This document shows, piece after piece, positions 28,655 to 38,372 of a stretch of 64,000 nucleotides of DNA. The translations under genes and the position numbers were made by a program. The notes beneath the pieces were generated by a model that saw only the letters and a program-made list of their open reading frames with translations, was not told the DNA's origin and searched no databases. Every line of letters starts with the position of its first letter. Position 1 is the first letter of the stretch. The DNA comes from Streptococcus sp. SN-1 (lineage in GTDB: Bacteria; Bacillota; Bacilli; Lactobacillales; Streptococcaceae): contig NZ_AP028929.1 of the NCBI RefSeq assembly GCF_041154385.1, positions 744,001 through 808,000 of the forward strand, written 5' to 3'.

Positions 28655-29023
28655 ATGGCATTGAACATTGAAAACATTATTGCTGAAATTAAAGAAGCTT
28701 CAATCCTTGAATTGAACGACCTTGTAAAAGCTATCGAAGAAGAATTTGGTGTAACTGCAGCTGCTCCTGTAGCTGTTGCTGCAGCTGGTGCTGCTGACGC
28801 TGGTGCTGCTAAAGATTCATTCGACGTTGAATTGACATCTGCAGGCGACAAAAAAGTTGGCGTTATCAAAGTTGTACGTGAAATCACAGGTCTTGGTCTT
28901 AAAGAAGCTAAAGAACTTGTTGACGGTGCACCAGCACTTGTTAAAGAAGGCGTTGCAACTGCAGAAGCTGAAGAAATCAAAGCTAAATTGGAAGAAGCTG
29001 GAGCTTCAGTTACTCTTAAATAA
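28655..29023 (+). CDS. rplL: 50S ribosomal protein L7/L12
   Basis: It forms the flexible stalk that binds translation factors. The 122-residue acidic, Ala-rich protein has the N-terminal dimer helix ([20 protein letters not shown]), an Ala-rich hinge and the C-terminal domain ([20 protein letters not shown]). The start at 28655 has TGGAGG upstream. A small hairpin (GCTACGCAGCGTAGC, 28588-28602) separates it from rplJ. Its last codons form an ICE attachment site. Confidence 0.98.
   Translation: MALNIENIIAEIKEASILELNDLVKAIEEEFGVTAAAPVAVAAAGAADAGAAKDSFDVELTSAGDKKVGVIKVVREITGLGLKEAKELVDGAPALVKEGVATAEAEEIKAKLEEAGASVTLK
29009..29023 (+). other. Putative ICE attachment site in the 3' end of rplL
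   Basis: GTTACTCTTAAATAA, the last 15 bases of rplL, is the reverse complement of TTATTTAAGAGTAAC, which I recall as the core site of Tn5252/ICESa2603-type elements in streptococci. ICE-like genes follow directly. I did not find a second copy downstream in this window. Confidence 0.65.
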
Positions 29024-29122
29024 GAGGCATATACCAATTAGAAATCGGAATACTATAGTATCAGCCTTTTAGAATCGTGAACACATTTTAGAAACTGATA
29101 AATTAATTTAGTTTCCTACCAA

Positions 29123-29160
29123 AAACCCTACCAAAAATTAATTTGGCAGGGTTTTTCTTT
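29123..29160 (+). terminator. Terminator after rplL
   Basis: AAACCCTACCAAA pairs with TTTGGCAGGGTTT followed by a T-run. Confidence 0.85.
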
Positions 29161-29224
29161 TTAACAAATTTATCGTGGAGAACAATTGAATATTGTTCTC
29201 CTTTTTTTATTTTCAGGAGGGAAA

Positions 29225-29398
29225 ATGACAAAAGAATTACAATCATCACGCTATATTGTCATTTCATTTTTAGTACGTGAAATGGGAATTGATATTGTTG
29301 AAGCCATCTCTCTGATGGCTGAATTAGAAAAAAGTGACTTGGTTCGATTGGAATCAAGTGGAGATTTAATACTCAAAGAACTAGGAGGAGCGCTATGA
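29225..29398 (+). CDS. Small conserved ICE-type protein
   Basis: The 57-residue soluble protein (SSRYIVISFLVREMGIDIVE, LEKSDLVRLESSGDLILKEL) begins after AGGAGG and overlaps the next gene in an ATGA stop-start. I recall small proteins of this kind just inside the rplL end of Tn5252-like elements, upstream of the replication initiator. No function is known to me. The ATG at 29225 is preferred over one 39 bases upstream that lacks a ribosome-binding site. Confidence 0.6.
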   Translation: MTKELQSSRYIVISFLVREMGIDIVEAISLMAELEKSDLVRLESSGDLILKELGGAL

Positions 29399-29970
29399 AA
29401 CGAATTATCGCAAATCAATACCAAACTTCAGAACGGTATTATAAATTACCTAAAATTCTTTTTGAGGATGAGAAATATATGGATATGAAATTAGAAGTAA
29501 AGGTGGCTTATTCTATTTTAAAAGATCGTTTAGAATTATCTCTTAGTCGTGGTTGGATAGATGAAGAAGGGGCGGTTTATTTAGTATTTTCTAATTCTAA
29601 ACTGATGAGGCTGTTAGGTTGTTCGAAGTCAAAATTACTGTCTATCAAAAAAATTCTTAAAGAATATGACTTAATTGATGAAGTTCAACAGTCTTCAAGT
29701 GAGAAAGGAAGACTAGCTAATAAGATTTATTTAGGGGAGTTATCTTCTACCCCAGTAGCTAATTCAAACAGGCCTAGTGTTAAAAAAAGACTAGGGCAGG
29801 TTGAAATTGAAACGGGGCCCGTCTCACATTCAGCCCCTAGTGAGACTGAAGTTAGTGAGACTAAATATAGTGAGACTGATTCTTTATTTATTGAGGATGA
29901 GGAGGATAGGAATACTCAACCTATCTTGAAAAGAAAAGTAGAAAAGGTTACATTTCTTTATCATTTTTAA
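29395..29970 (+). pseudogene. Truncated RepA_N-type replication initiator of an ICE
   Basis: The N-terminal domain is intact: RIIANQYQTSERYYKLPKIL, YSILKDRLELSLSRGWIDEE, LVFSNSKLMRLLGCSKSKLL and KEYDLIDEVQQ, typical of RepA_N initiators used by ICEs and plasmids for autonomous replication. After an acidic, Glu-rich stretch (SETEVSETKYSETDSLFIED) the frame ends in unrelated residues (VEKVTFLYHF) at 191. The C-terminal domain is missing, so the gene is probably dead. It is coupled to the preceding small gene. Confidence 0.7.
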
Positions 29971-30138
29971 CCTTGCTTTACTTGTCTTAGCATGCTGGAC
30001 AGGATACAAGTGGAAGAGGGGATAGAAAATAATCTGAACAAGTTCAAAACTTATTCTATTTTTTAGGACATGAAAAATTTTAGAAATTGATTCTTTCTTA
30101 AATTTGAATTTCACTAGTAGTGTAAAGAAGATTTTTTC
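29971..30138. other. Junction between ICE remnant and lantibiotic remnant
   Basis: AT-rich sequence without a supportable gene. It joins the broken repA to the LanR-type promoter at 30139. Confidence 0.5.
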
Positions 30139-30171
30139 TCTGAATAAAATCTGAATTTTCTCTGATACAAT
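30139..30171 (+). promoter_or_regulatory. NisR-type promoter with triple TCT-N8-TCT repeats
   Basis: TCT occurs at 30139, 30150 and 30161 with exactly 8 bases between (11-base period), followed by a -10 like TACAAT at 30166-30171. The first two TCTs would lie near -39 and -28 of a start at about 30178, the geometry described for NisR-controlled promoters. It now drives no intact gene. Confidence 0.55.
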
Positions 30172-30177
30172 CTCAAA

Positions 30178-30360
30178 TGTCAAGGTTCAATAATTGTTGT
30201 TTCAGTAGGTGACGATGGTCTAGATTAAAATAATCAAGAAGCATTGAAACATTACGTTGGAGAACTTAAGGGGGAGGATTATTCACATATAGATGGGAAA
30301 GTTATGGTTATTTCTGCTGGATATGTAATGACATTGACGGCACTCAAATTAGATTATTAA
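30178..30360 (+). pseudogene. Remnant of a subtilisin-like leader peptidase (LanP)
   Basis: One frame reads GSIIVVSVGDDGLD, an in-frame stop (30226-30228), then NNQEALKHYVGELKGEDY, IDGKVMVISAG and VMTLTALKLDY before another stop. The first part resembles the VVVSxGNDG strand of subtilases around the oxyanion Asn (here Asp), and the second the PAxxxxVITV segment. It sits directly before lanR, where lanP lies in nisin-type clusters. The match is by eye, so this is an inference helped by position. Confidence 0.45.
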
Positions 30361-30524
30361 ATATTACGAATTTTGTTCAAGATAGTGTAGAATAGATTTG
30401 TACTAGTTTTTAAAAATATAATTTAAAAAATAAAGAACAATTACAAATTGATGTATTGAGACTATTCTTTCTCAAGAATACGGAGCTTTACAGGTAGTTC
30501 TCTAAAATATTTTGAGGTGATAGA

Positions 30525-31208
30525 ATGTATAAGATATTAGTTGTAGATGACGATTTTGAAATTTTGAAACTGATGCGAACTATTTTAGAGATGAAAAACT
30601 ATCAGGTAACGACGTATCAAGAAGTCACCGTACCAATCAATATTAATAATTTCAAAGGATTTGATTTGATTTTATTAGATGTAATGATGCCTAATATAGA
30701 TGGTATGCAAATTTGTAAGCAGATTAGAAATAAAGTAAGCTCCCCTATTATTTTTGTTAGTGCAAAAGACACCGAAGATGATATAGTATCAGGATTGAAT
30801 TTAGGAGGAGATGACTATATTACAAAACCTTTCAGCATCAATCAATTAATTGCCAAAGTTGCTGCAAATCTCAAACGAGAAGAACGATACAAACAAGGTG
30901 AATTAAGTAACCAAATTGTTCGAGAATTATCCCCAATAACGATTTATTTACAAGAAAAAATTGTTTGTATTAATGGAGATAGTCTTGCTTTTACAAGTAG
31001 GGAATATGATATCATAGAGCTATTATCTAGCAATCCAAGAAAAATTTTTACTGTACAAGATATATATGAAAATGTTTATGATGATGATGCTGAAACCCTC
31101 TTTCGTTCAATATCTGAGTATATCTATCAAATAAGATTAAAATTCTCATCGTATGGAATTAATCCTATAAAAACAGTTAGAGGTATGGGATACAAGTGGC
31201 ATGAGTAA
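30525..31208 (+). CDS. lanR: OmpR/NisR-type response regulator
   Basis: The 227-residue regulator has a receiver domain with Asp9/Asp10, the phosphorylated Asp52 (LLLDVMMPNIDG), FVSAKD and YITKPFS. A winged-helix domain follows (LAFTSREYDIIELLSSNPRK, IYQIRLKF, TVRGMGYKWHE). It overlaps the kinase gene by 8 bases. Position before a kinase and a LanFEG transporter, plus TCT-N8 boxes at two promoters, indicates a lantibiotic-responsive regulator like NisR/SpaR. Confidence 0.88.
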   Translation: MYKILVVDDDFEILKLMRTILEMKNYQVTTYQEVTVPININNFKGFDLILLDVMMPNIDGMQICKQIRNKVSSPIIFVSAKDTEDDIVSGLNLGGDDYITKPFSINQLIAKVAANLKREERYKQGELSNQIVRELSPITIYLQEKIVCINGDSLAFTSREYDIIELLSSNPRKIFTVQDIYENVYDDDAETLFRSISEYIYQIRLKFSSYGINPIKTVRGMGYKWHE

Positions 31209-32541
31209 GAAGAGTACAATTAGAGGGCGAATAATAAGGACTGTTTTAGAACTAGTAACAGGTACGTTACTGAGTATACTTTTATTTTTTATATTTACTT
31301 ATTTACTTGTTTTTACTGGACAATTAAATGTATACGGCTCTAAAATGGAAATTTCAGTGAGTGATACCAGCAATTTAAGTGATGTAGTCCAAGCAATGAA
31401 TAGCTCTATATTTGACTATGTTGTATTTAATCGCAAGACAGGTACAATTGAAGAGGGCAACTATCAAAAAAAGGATTTGCCTGCCTATCGAGAAGTTTTT
31501 GCTAAAAATGAATCTATAAGTAATGATGCAGTGTATTATGGGTATTACGCTAATTCAGAGATTGTACTTACTGTCAGGCAACCCATGATACCTGAGTTTG
31601 TTAATCCGAATTTGCGTCACATTTCATTTAATCTATTTTCTTATTTATTTTTCTTCGTTATCGAAATAATTTTACTCATTTGGTCACTTACAAGATTAAT
31701 AAAAGAATTTTCAAATAATTTTCTCCTCATACAAAAAAAGACTTTAAACATGGGACAGTTAACATTTAAAGATAAATACATTCCTGCTCAAATACAAGAG
31801 TTCGATGAAATTCTTTCTGTATTATATCAAAAGGACGACGAGTTAACTAATTTACTCAAATTAGAGAGAAGGGAGAAGGAAGATTTATCTTTTCAAGTTG
31901 GTGCATTAGCTCATGATGTAAAAACTCCTTTAACAGTACTAAAGGGAAATTTAGAGTTGCTTGAATTAACTAACTTGACTGACCAACAGAAGGAATACAC
32001 TCAGTCAATGAATAACAGTATAGTAGTTTTTGAAAGATACTTTAGTTCAATGATTGATTATTCAAGATTACTAATTGAAGATAAAGATTATGGAGAACAG
32101 ATACATTTATCCGAATTTTTAAGTGAGCTGTCAGTAGAAGCGAAATCTGTATTGAATAATGCAAAGGTTGATTTCAAAATTATTAATACTACAACATTAA
32201 TATTTTTTAAGGGAAATCGCTTTAATTTAAATCGGGCATTAATTAACATTTTAGCAAATGCAGCAAGATATAGTTCTGGAGAAAAAAAAGTTACGCTTAC
32301 TATCATTGAGGAAACAGAGTATATTAATTTCGTAGTGTGGAATAATGGTCTGCCTTTTACTGAACAGTCCTTGTTAAATGCAGATAAGTTATTTTATACT
32401 GAGAATAAAGGTAGGAATAATAAGCACTATGGTTTAGGGTTAGCATTTGCTAAACAAGTTGCAACTAGACATTTAGGAGAATTGTTTTTATCAAATCCAG
32501 ATAGAGGTGGCGCTCAAGTGACGTTGCTTATTAAAAAATAA
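31201..32541 (+). CDS. lanK: NisK-type sensor histidine kinase
   Basis: Membrane helices near residues 13-38 and 143-166 enclose an extracellular sensor domain of about 100 residues. The H-box is ALAHDVKTPLTVLKGN with His238, the N-box is NLNRALINILANAARYSS and the G-box is YGLGLAFAKQVATRHLG. NisK/SpaK-type kinases sense the mature lantibiotic outside the cell and phosphorylate the partner regulator. All catalytic motifs are intact, so the pair is probably functional. A terminator-like hairpin follows at 32587. Confidence 0.87.
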   Translation: MSKKSTIRGRIIRTVLELVTGTLLSILLFFIFTYLLVFTGQLNVYGSKMEISVSDTSNLSDVVQAMNSSIFDYVVFNRKTGTIEEGNYQKKDLPAYREVFAKNESISNDAVYYGYYANSEIVLTVRQPMIPEFVNPNLRHISFNLFSYLFFFVIEIILLIWSLTRLIKEFSNNFLLIQKKTLNMGQLTFKDKYIPAQIQEFDEILSVLYQKDDELTNLLKLERREKEDLSFQVGALAHDVKTPLTVLKGNLELLELTNLTDQQKEYTQSMNNSIVVFERYFSSMIDYSRLLIEDKDYGEQIHLSEFLSELSVEAKSVLNNAKVDFKIINTTTLIFFKGNRFNLNRALINILANAARYSSGEKKVTLTIIEETEYINFVVWNNGLPFTEQSLLNADKLFYTENKGRNNKHYGLGLAFAKQVATRHLGELFLSNPDRGGAQVTLLIKK

Positions 32542-32586
32542 TTCTGTAAGGATATATTAGATAGCTTCCATATAACAGTTATGTAT

Positions 32587-32628
32587 AAAAATAGATGGTT
32601 TTCTAAATTGAGGACTGTCTATTTTTTT
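32587..32628 (+). terminator. Terminator after lanRK
   Basis: AAAAATAGA pairs with TCTATTTTT, followed by a T-run. Confidence 0.6.
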
Positions 32629-32648
32629 AATTTTGTAAAATTGGAAAT

Positions 32649-32679
32649 TCTGAACAAATTTTGAAAAATAAAGTATAAC
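32649..32679 (+). promoter_or_regulatory. LanR-type promoter of the immunity operon
   Basis: TCT-N8-TTT (32649-32662), also readable as CTGAA-N6-TTGAA, lies 11 bases before TATAAC (32674-32679). The spacing to the -10 equals that at 30139, so it is a plausible NisR/SpaR-type box in front of lanF. Confidence 0.5.
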
Positions 32680-32711
32680 ATATAAGTATAAAACAAGGAG
32701 GAATTATAGTT

Positions 32712-33398
32712 ATGAATATACAAGTTCAAAAACTTAGAAAATCATATAAGGATAGAGAAGTACTGAAAAATATTTCTTTTGAAATAAAAGAGGGGAGTAT
32801 TTGTGGATTATTAGGTATCAATGGTGCAGGAAAATCAACAATTATGAAGATTATTTTTGGTCTTGAAAACGCTGATAGTGGTACGGTTATTTTTAATGGG
32901 GGAAAAAATGCGAGCATATATGAGATTGGAGCGCTTATTGAAACTCCTGCTATCTATATGAACTTATCTGCATTTGATAATTTAAAAACTAGAGCATTGT
33001 TATATGACATTTCTGACGAACGAATTAATGAAGTATTAAACTTGATTGGGCTATCTAATACGGGAAAGAAAAAAGCAGGAAGCTTTTCTTTAGGTATGAA
33101 ACAACGTTTGGGATTAGGTATGGCAATAATTACTAGTCCAGATTTGCTCATTTTAGATGAACCTACCAATGGATTGGATCCAGATGGTATAAAGGAATTG
33201 TTGAATTTAATGATTTCTTTAAAGAAATCAGGAATGACAATTCTTTTATCTAGCCATCAACTGTATGAAGTTAGTAAAGTGGCAGATAAAGTTGTTATTT
33301 TACATGATGGTCAAATTTTTTACGATGGTTCGAATGTTCAAAGTGATGATTTAGAATCTTTATTTATAAGAATTGTTCATGGAGGTGACGCAATATGA
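32712..33398 (+). CDS. lanF: Lantibiotic immunity ABC transporter ATPase (LanF)
   Basis: ATPase of 228 residues with Walker A GINGAGKST (35-43), signature SLGMKQRLGLGMA (about 124), Walker B LLILDEPTNGLDPDG (about 145) and the H-loop SSHQLYEVSKVADK. LanFEG complexes expel lantibiotics from the membrane to the outside. It overlaps the first permease gene by 4 bases (ATGA). The Q-loop has Glu (ALIETPAIY), a feature known for LanF proteins, which supports an immunity role over general export. Confidence 0.88.
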   Translation: MNIQVQKLRKSYKDREVLKNISFEIKEGSICGLLGINGAGKSTIMKIIFGLENADSGTVIFNGGKNASIYEIGALIETPAIYMNLSAFDNLKTRALLYDISDERINEVLNLIGLSNTGKKKAGSFSLGMKQRLGLGMAIITSPDLLILDEPTNGLDPDGIKELLNLMISLKKSGMTILLSSHQLYEVSKVADKVVILHDGQIFYDGSNVQSDDLESLFIRIVHGGDAI

Positions 33399-34135
33399 TA
33401 AAAATATTTAAATCAGAATGGTTAAAACAGCGAAAAAATACATCCAAAAAATTCTTGATAATAGCTCCTGGATTGTCGATTTTAATAGCTGTATTACTTG
33501 TTGGACCGAGTATTCTAGAAAGTTTTTCAATATATTGGTGGGAAGCCGTCTTTTTGTACACGCTTATTGGATTGTTATTTTTATATGATTATAAAGCAGA
33601 AGAAGCTGCAGGAAACTTCCAGAATATATACTTTCGAAATGATAGCATAAAAATATATATCGTAAAGATACTTTTAAAATTAAAAGATTTACTCATTTCG
33701 AACGTATGGTTTTTAGCTATATTATTATTTACAAGTAATTTTTTGTATGGCGACTTAATATCATTGAATATAATTGGTGACTTAATTTGTTTAGTACTTA
33801 TTTCGATAACATCCATATGGGTATTGCCACTCTTGTATCTATTTTCGAAACGGATCAACCCCTATATCTTAGTATCTATTAACTCCTTGATTTGTTTTTT
33901 GGTTGCACCTTTTATCGCTCAAAGTAGCTTTTGGTTCTTCTTTCCTTTTACATATCATTATAAAATTGCTTATAGTCTTATGTATATAAAACCGTCAGGA
34001 GATTTAGATTTAACAAATCATGTAACAGACGTTAAAATGGTAGTATTTACCGTATTTCTATCATTGATTCTATTTATTGTTTCTTTGTTAATGTTAAATT
34101 GGAGGTTAAGTAATGATCCAATTGCTAAAAAGTGA
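33395..34135 (+). CDS. lanE: Lantibiotic immunity ABC permease (LanE)
   Basis: The 246-residue integral membrane protein has about six hydrophobic helices, the ABC-2 layout, and a basic start (MIKIFKSEWLKQRKNTSKKF) typical of LanE. It is coupled to lanF by a 4-base overlap and overlaps lanG by 23 bases. Together with LanF and LanG it should form the LanFEG immunity pump. Assignment as E rather than G follows the order F-E-G of nisin clusters. Confidence 0.8.
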   Translation: MIKIFKSEWLKQRKNTSKKFLIIAPGLSILIAVLLVGPSILESFSIYWWEAVFLYTLIGLLFLYDYKAEEAAGNFQNIYFRNDSIKIYIVKILLKLKDLLISNVWFLAILLFTSNFLYGDLISLNIIGDLICLVLISITSIWVLPLLYLFSKRINPYILVSINSLICFLVAPFIAQSSFWFFFPFTYHYKIAYSLMYIKPSGDLDLTNHVTDVKMVVFTVFLSLILFIVSLLMLNWRLSNDPIAKK

Positions 34136-34775
34136 AATGATTAAATTTAAAGGTTCGTATCAACTATACATTATTTTGATTTTGTCTACTATACAACTAT
34201 TGACAATTCCAATTTACATATTATCTGTAAATAACACAATTGTATTGGAAAATATTATCTTTTTACCCATGTTAGGCTATTGTATGATAACTACGATAAT
34301 CACTTTATTAGTATCTGAACAAGAAATCAATGCTAATAATTATCAGAATATTAGGAGCGGGAGAAATATATCTAGTATATGGGGAGCGAAACTTTTTGTG
34401 TTAGATTTACTATTATCTTTACTCACTATTCCTTTATGGGTAGTTGTAGGTATAGAGTTAGAACACTTTTCATATTATTTTTACGTAGGAATAGTTAGTT
34501 GGTTATTACTAATATTGCTAAATCATTTCCACATGCTATTGACATTGTTTATTGCGAAAGGTGGCAATTTACTTATTGCTGTTGTAGAAAGTTTATTTAT
34601 ATTATTTGCAACAAATAAAGTTTTTCTTAATATTTTTTGGATTCCAGTAATTTTACCAGTTAATATAATTTTAGAAAATAATTTTAGAAGCACAACTAAT
34701 TTATTAGCTTTAACTTTTTATGTTGTATTATTGTTTGTTGCTAATTTAGTAGTTGTAAGCAGAAAAGGTGTTTAA
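34113..34775 (+). CDS. lanG: Lantibiotic immunity ABC permease (LanG)
   Basis: The 220-residue membrane protein has about six helices and starts MIQLLKSEMIKFKGSYQLYI, the same ABC-2 permease style as its neighbour. The start overlaps lanE by 23 bases, so expression is coupled. It is the expected third subunit of LanFEG. The stop is followed after only 17 bases by a lanC remnant, which marks the deletion junction where the producer genes were lost. Confidence 0.8.
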   Translation: MIQLLKSEMIKFKGSYQLYIILILSTIQLLTIPIYILSVNNTIVLENIIFLPMLGYCMITTIITLLVSEQEINANNYQNIRSGRNISSIWGAKLFVLDLLLSLLTIPLWVVVGIELEHFSYYFYVGIVSWLLLILLNHFHMLLTLFIAKGGNLLIAVVESLFILFATNKVFLNIFWIPVILPVNIILENNFRSTTNLLALTFYVVLLFVANLVVVSRKGV

Positions 34776-34792
34776 TTATATACTATGATTGA

Positions 34793-34927
34793 AATGAAGG
34801 GAGTGTTAAATTTTTGGATGGAAGTTTGGGAATTGTTTTGACTTTACTTCATATCCAAAATAAGTCTGTAAAGACATATTGGAGAGAGGCGTTATTGATT
34901 TTTGATAATTTAACTATAGAAAATTAG
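34793..34927 (+). pseudogene. 3' remnant of a lantibiotic cyclase gene (LanC)
   Basis: The frame open from 34793 to the stop at 34925-34927 reads NEGSVKFLDGSLGIVLTLL and then KTYWREALLIFDN. LanC cyclases (NisC, SpaC) end in a similar FLEGxxGxxLxLL helix followed by a W-x-x-x-LL tail. Only about 44 codons remain and there is no start. The position directly before lanI matches the order C-I of nisin-type clusters. Identified by eye, supported by context. Confidence 0.6.
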
Positions 34928-34937
34928 GAGGAGAACT

Positions 34938-35600
34938 ATGAAATTCAAAAAAATCTATCTTTCCGTAATTTTTTTCTTAAGTTTACTTGGATTGACTGGA
35001 TGCACATATGAGAAGTATGATGTTAAATTTCTCGACTCAAGTTATAATCGATTTGATTATAAAGGAGAGCATTATGGTGTAACTAATCAATTAATTTTAT
35101 ATGAAGATATTGAAAGTAAAGTAAGCAATCATTATGATATTTATGAAATATCTTACGATGATTCCAATAATGAAATAAAGAATGATTTATTGGAGATTGG
35201 TGACTTATATCAGACCAAGAATAGAGAATTTGCCATAAAAATTGATAGTACTTTCTATAAATGTAGACTACTTGATAATATTTCTAAAGAAGAACTACTA
35301 AAAGTTTCTGACTTATTTAATGTTCGCTTAGTAGGAGGATTTGCTATCAATGAGCAAGAAGCCAGAGAGTTGAAGGTAGGGGAACAATCGTTTACAATTA
35401 CTGAAGAAATTATTCCCAAAGAAGAGCTTAGTGCTACAGTTGCTAACTTAGATAATCAAGTGAAGTCAGTCACTAGATTATCAGGGGAGCACGAAAGTTG
35501 GAAATATGGAGAAATTTGTTCTTTAAAAAATCAGTCTATCCATGAGAAAGTAGCAGTTAAATTGAATGGAGAATATCATTTGGCTTTCTTAAGAAGTTAA
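34938..35600 (+). CDS. lanI: NisI-like lantibiotic immunity lipoprotein (LanI)
   Basis: A lipoprotein signal peptide with lipobox LTGC (Cys22) anchors it outside the membrane, where NisI-type proteins bind the lantibiotic before it reaches lipid II. Two similar halves can be made out: YDVKFLDSSYNRFDYKGEHY with YEISYD, and ESWKYGEICSLKNQSIHEKV with VKLNGEYHLAFL. These correspond to NisI segments as I recall them (VRFDEGSYTNFIY, WDYGEIHSIRGKSL, VEINDDFKLA). AGGAGGAG overlaps the lanC remnant stop. A terminator follows at 35674. Confidence 0.8.
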   Translation: MKFKKIYLSVIFFLSLLGLTGCTYEKYDVKFLDSSYNRFDYKGEHYGVTNQLILYEDIESKVSNHYDIYEISYDDSNNEIKNDLLEIGDLYQTKNREFAIKIDSTFYKCRLLDNISKEELLKVSDLFNVRLVGGFAINEQEARELKVGEQSFTITEEIIPKEELSATVANLDNQVKSVTRLSGEHESWKYGEICSLKNQSIHEKVAVKLNGEYHLAFLRS

Positions 35601-35673
35601 ACTGGGCAAAAAGTCTTTAAAAGAAAAAACGCCAAATAATAGAGCGAATACATTAGTAGCTTAAAGACATGAT

Positions 35674-35710
35674 TAAACCGCTATTCTTAGGAGTAGTGGT
35701 TTTTCTTTTT
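35674..35710 (+). terminator. Terminator after lanI
   Basis: AAACCGCTATTC-TTAG-GAGTAGTGGTTT followed by a T-run. Confidence 0.8.
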
Positions 35711-35767
35711 GTTCAAGAAGGGGTAAAAAAGGGGGCGAGTAAGTAATTTTCCAACTTTTTAATTCAA

Positions 35768-35800
35768 CCAAAAAATCCCCAATCGTAGTGATTGAGGATT
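35768..35800 (-). terminator. Terminator after gdhA
   Basis: On the minus strand AATCCTCAATC pairs with GATTGGGGATT, followed by T residues. Confidence 0.75.
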
Positions 35801-35813
35801 GAGAAAATAAATC

Positions 35814-37244
<1,431 letters not shown>

Positions 37245-37361
37245 CTAAAAATTCTTTCAATTTGATTTTTGGGATTGTTTGAAATTGGATTTTTTTGAAA
37301 GTGGATAAAAAACGAACATTTTTCTTATAAATGACTTTCTCAAAGAGAAAAGCTGAAAATA

Positions 37362-37370
37362 TGGTATAAT
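37362..37370 (+). promoter_or_regulatory. Extended -10 promoter of pyrDA
   Basis: TGGTATAAT (TG-N-TATAAT) lies 34 bases before the gene. Confidence 0.6.
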
Positions 37371-37404
37371 ATTAGAAATAAATGGAATCTGGAGGATCAG
37401 AATC

Positions 37405-38340
37405 ATGGTATCAACGAAAACACAAATTGCTGGTTTTGAGTTTGCCAATTGCTTGATGAATGCAGCAGGTGTGTCTTGTATGACGATAGCAGAGTTAGAG
37501 GGCGTTAAAAACTCAGCGGCAGGAACCTTTGTCACAAAGACAACGACCTTGGACTTTCGTCAGGGAAATCCTGAGCCACGCTATCAAGATGTTCCACTTG
37601 GTTCTATCAACTCTATGGGCTTGCCAAATAATGGCTTAGACTATTATCTGGACTACCTTTTGGATCTGCAGGAAAAAGAGCCGAATCGAACTTTCTTTTT
37701 ATCTCTAGTCGGCATGTCTCCAGAGGAAACCCATACTATCTTGAAAAAAGTCCAAGAGAGTGAGTTTTGTGGTCTGACTGAGCTAAACCTTTCCTGTCCA
37801 AATGTTCCAGGAAAACCTCAGATTGCCTATGATTTTGAGACAACAGACCGGATTTTGGCAGAAGTATTTGCCTACTTTACCAAACCTCTGGGAATTAAAT
37901 TGCCGCCATATTTTGATATTGTTCACTTTGACCAAGCGGCAGCTATTTTCAACAATTATCCGCTCAAGTTTGTCAACTGTGTCAACTCTATCGGAAACGG
38001 CCTTTATATAGAAGATGAGTCCGTCGTTATTTGTCCTAAAAATGGTTTCGGTGGGATTGGTGGAGAGTACATCAAACCGACTGCTCTAGCTAATGTTCAT
38101 GCCTTTTATCAACGCTTAAATCCTCAAATCCAAATCATCGGAACAGGTGGCGTGTTGACTGGTCGTGATGCCTTTGAACATATCCTCTGTGGAGCGAGTA
38201 TGGTGCAGGTGGGAACCACCCTTCACAAAGAAGGCGTCGGTGCTTTTGATCGTATTACCAATGAATTGAAAGCAATCATGGAAGAAAAAGGATACGAGAG
38301 CCTAGAAGATTTTCGTGGGAAATTGCGCTATATTGATTAA
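37405..38340 (+). CDS. pyrDA: Dihydroorotate dehydrogenase, class 1A (fumarate-dependent)
   Basis: It oxidises dihydroorotate to orotate in pyrimidine synthesis using fumarate. The 311-residue cytoplasmic enzyme has [35 protein letters not shown], the catalytic-Cys segment [25 protein letters not shown] and the FMN-phosphate site [19 protein letters not shown], all typical of the soluble homodimeric class 1A. The holA gene follows 32 bases later in the same direction. Confidence 0.95.
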   Translation: MVSTKTQIAGFEFANCLMNAAGVSCMTIAELEGVKNSAAGTFVTKTTTLDFRQGNPEPRYQDVPLGSINSMGLPNNGLDYYLDYLLDLQEKEPNRTFFLSLVGMSPEETHTILKKVQESEFCGLTELNLSCPNVPGKPQIAYDFETTDRILAEVFAYFTKPLGIKLPPYFDIVHFDQAAAIFNNYPLKFVNCVNSIGNGLYIEDESVVICPKNGFGGIGGEYIKPTALANVHAFYQRLNPQIQIIGTGGVLTGRDAFEHILCGASMVQVGTTLHKEGVGAFDRITNELKAIMEEKGYESLEDFRGKLRYID

Positions 38341-38372
38341 ATGAACTAAAAAGTCAGAAGAAAGGAGAGACG

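Noticed and set aside
30525..34775. Bacitracin-type BceRS-BceAB system
   Set aside because: The kinase has a full extracellular sensor domain and the permeases are two small ABC-2 proteins; BceB is a single large FtsX-type permease and BceS lacks a sensor domain.
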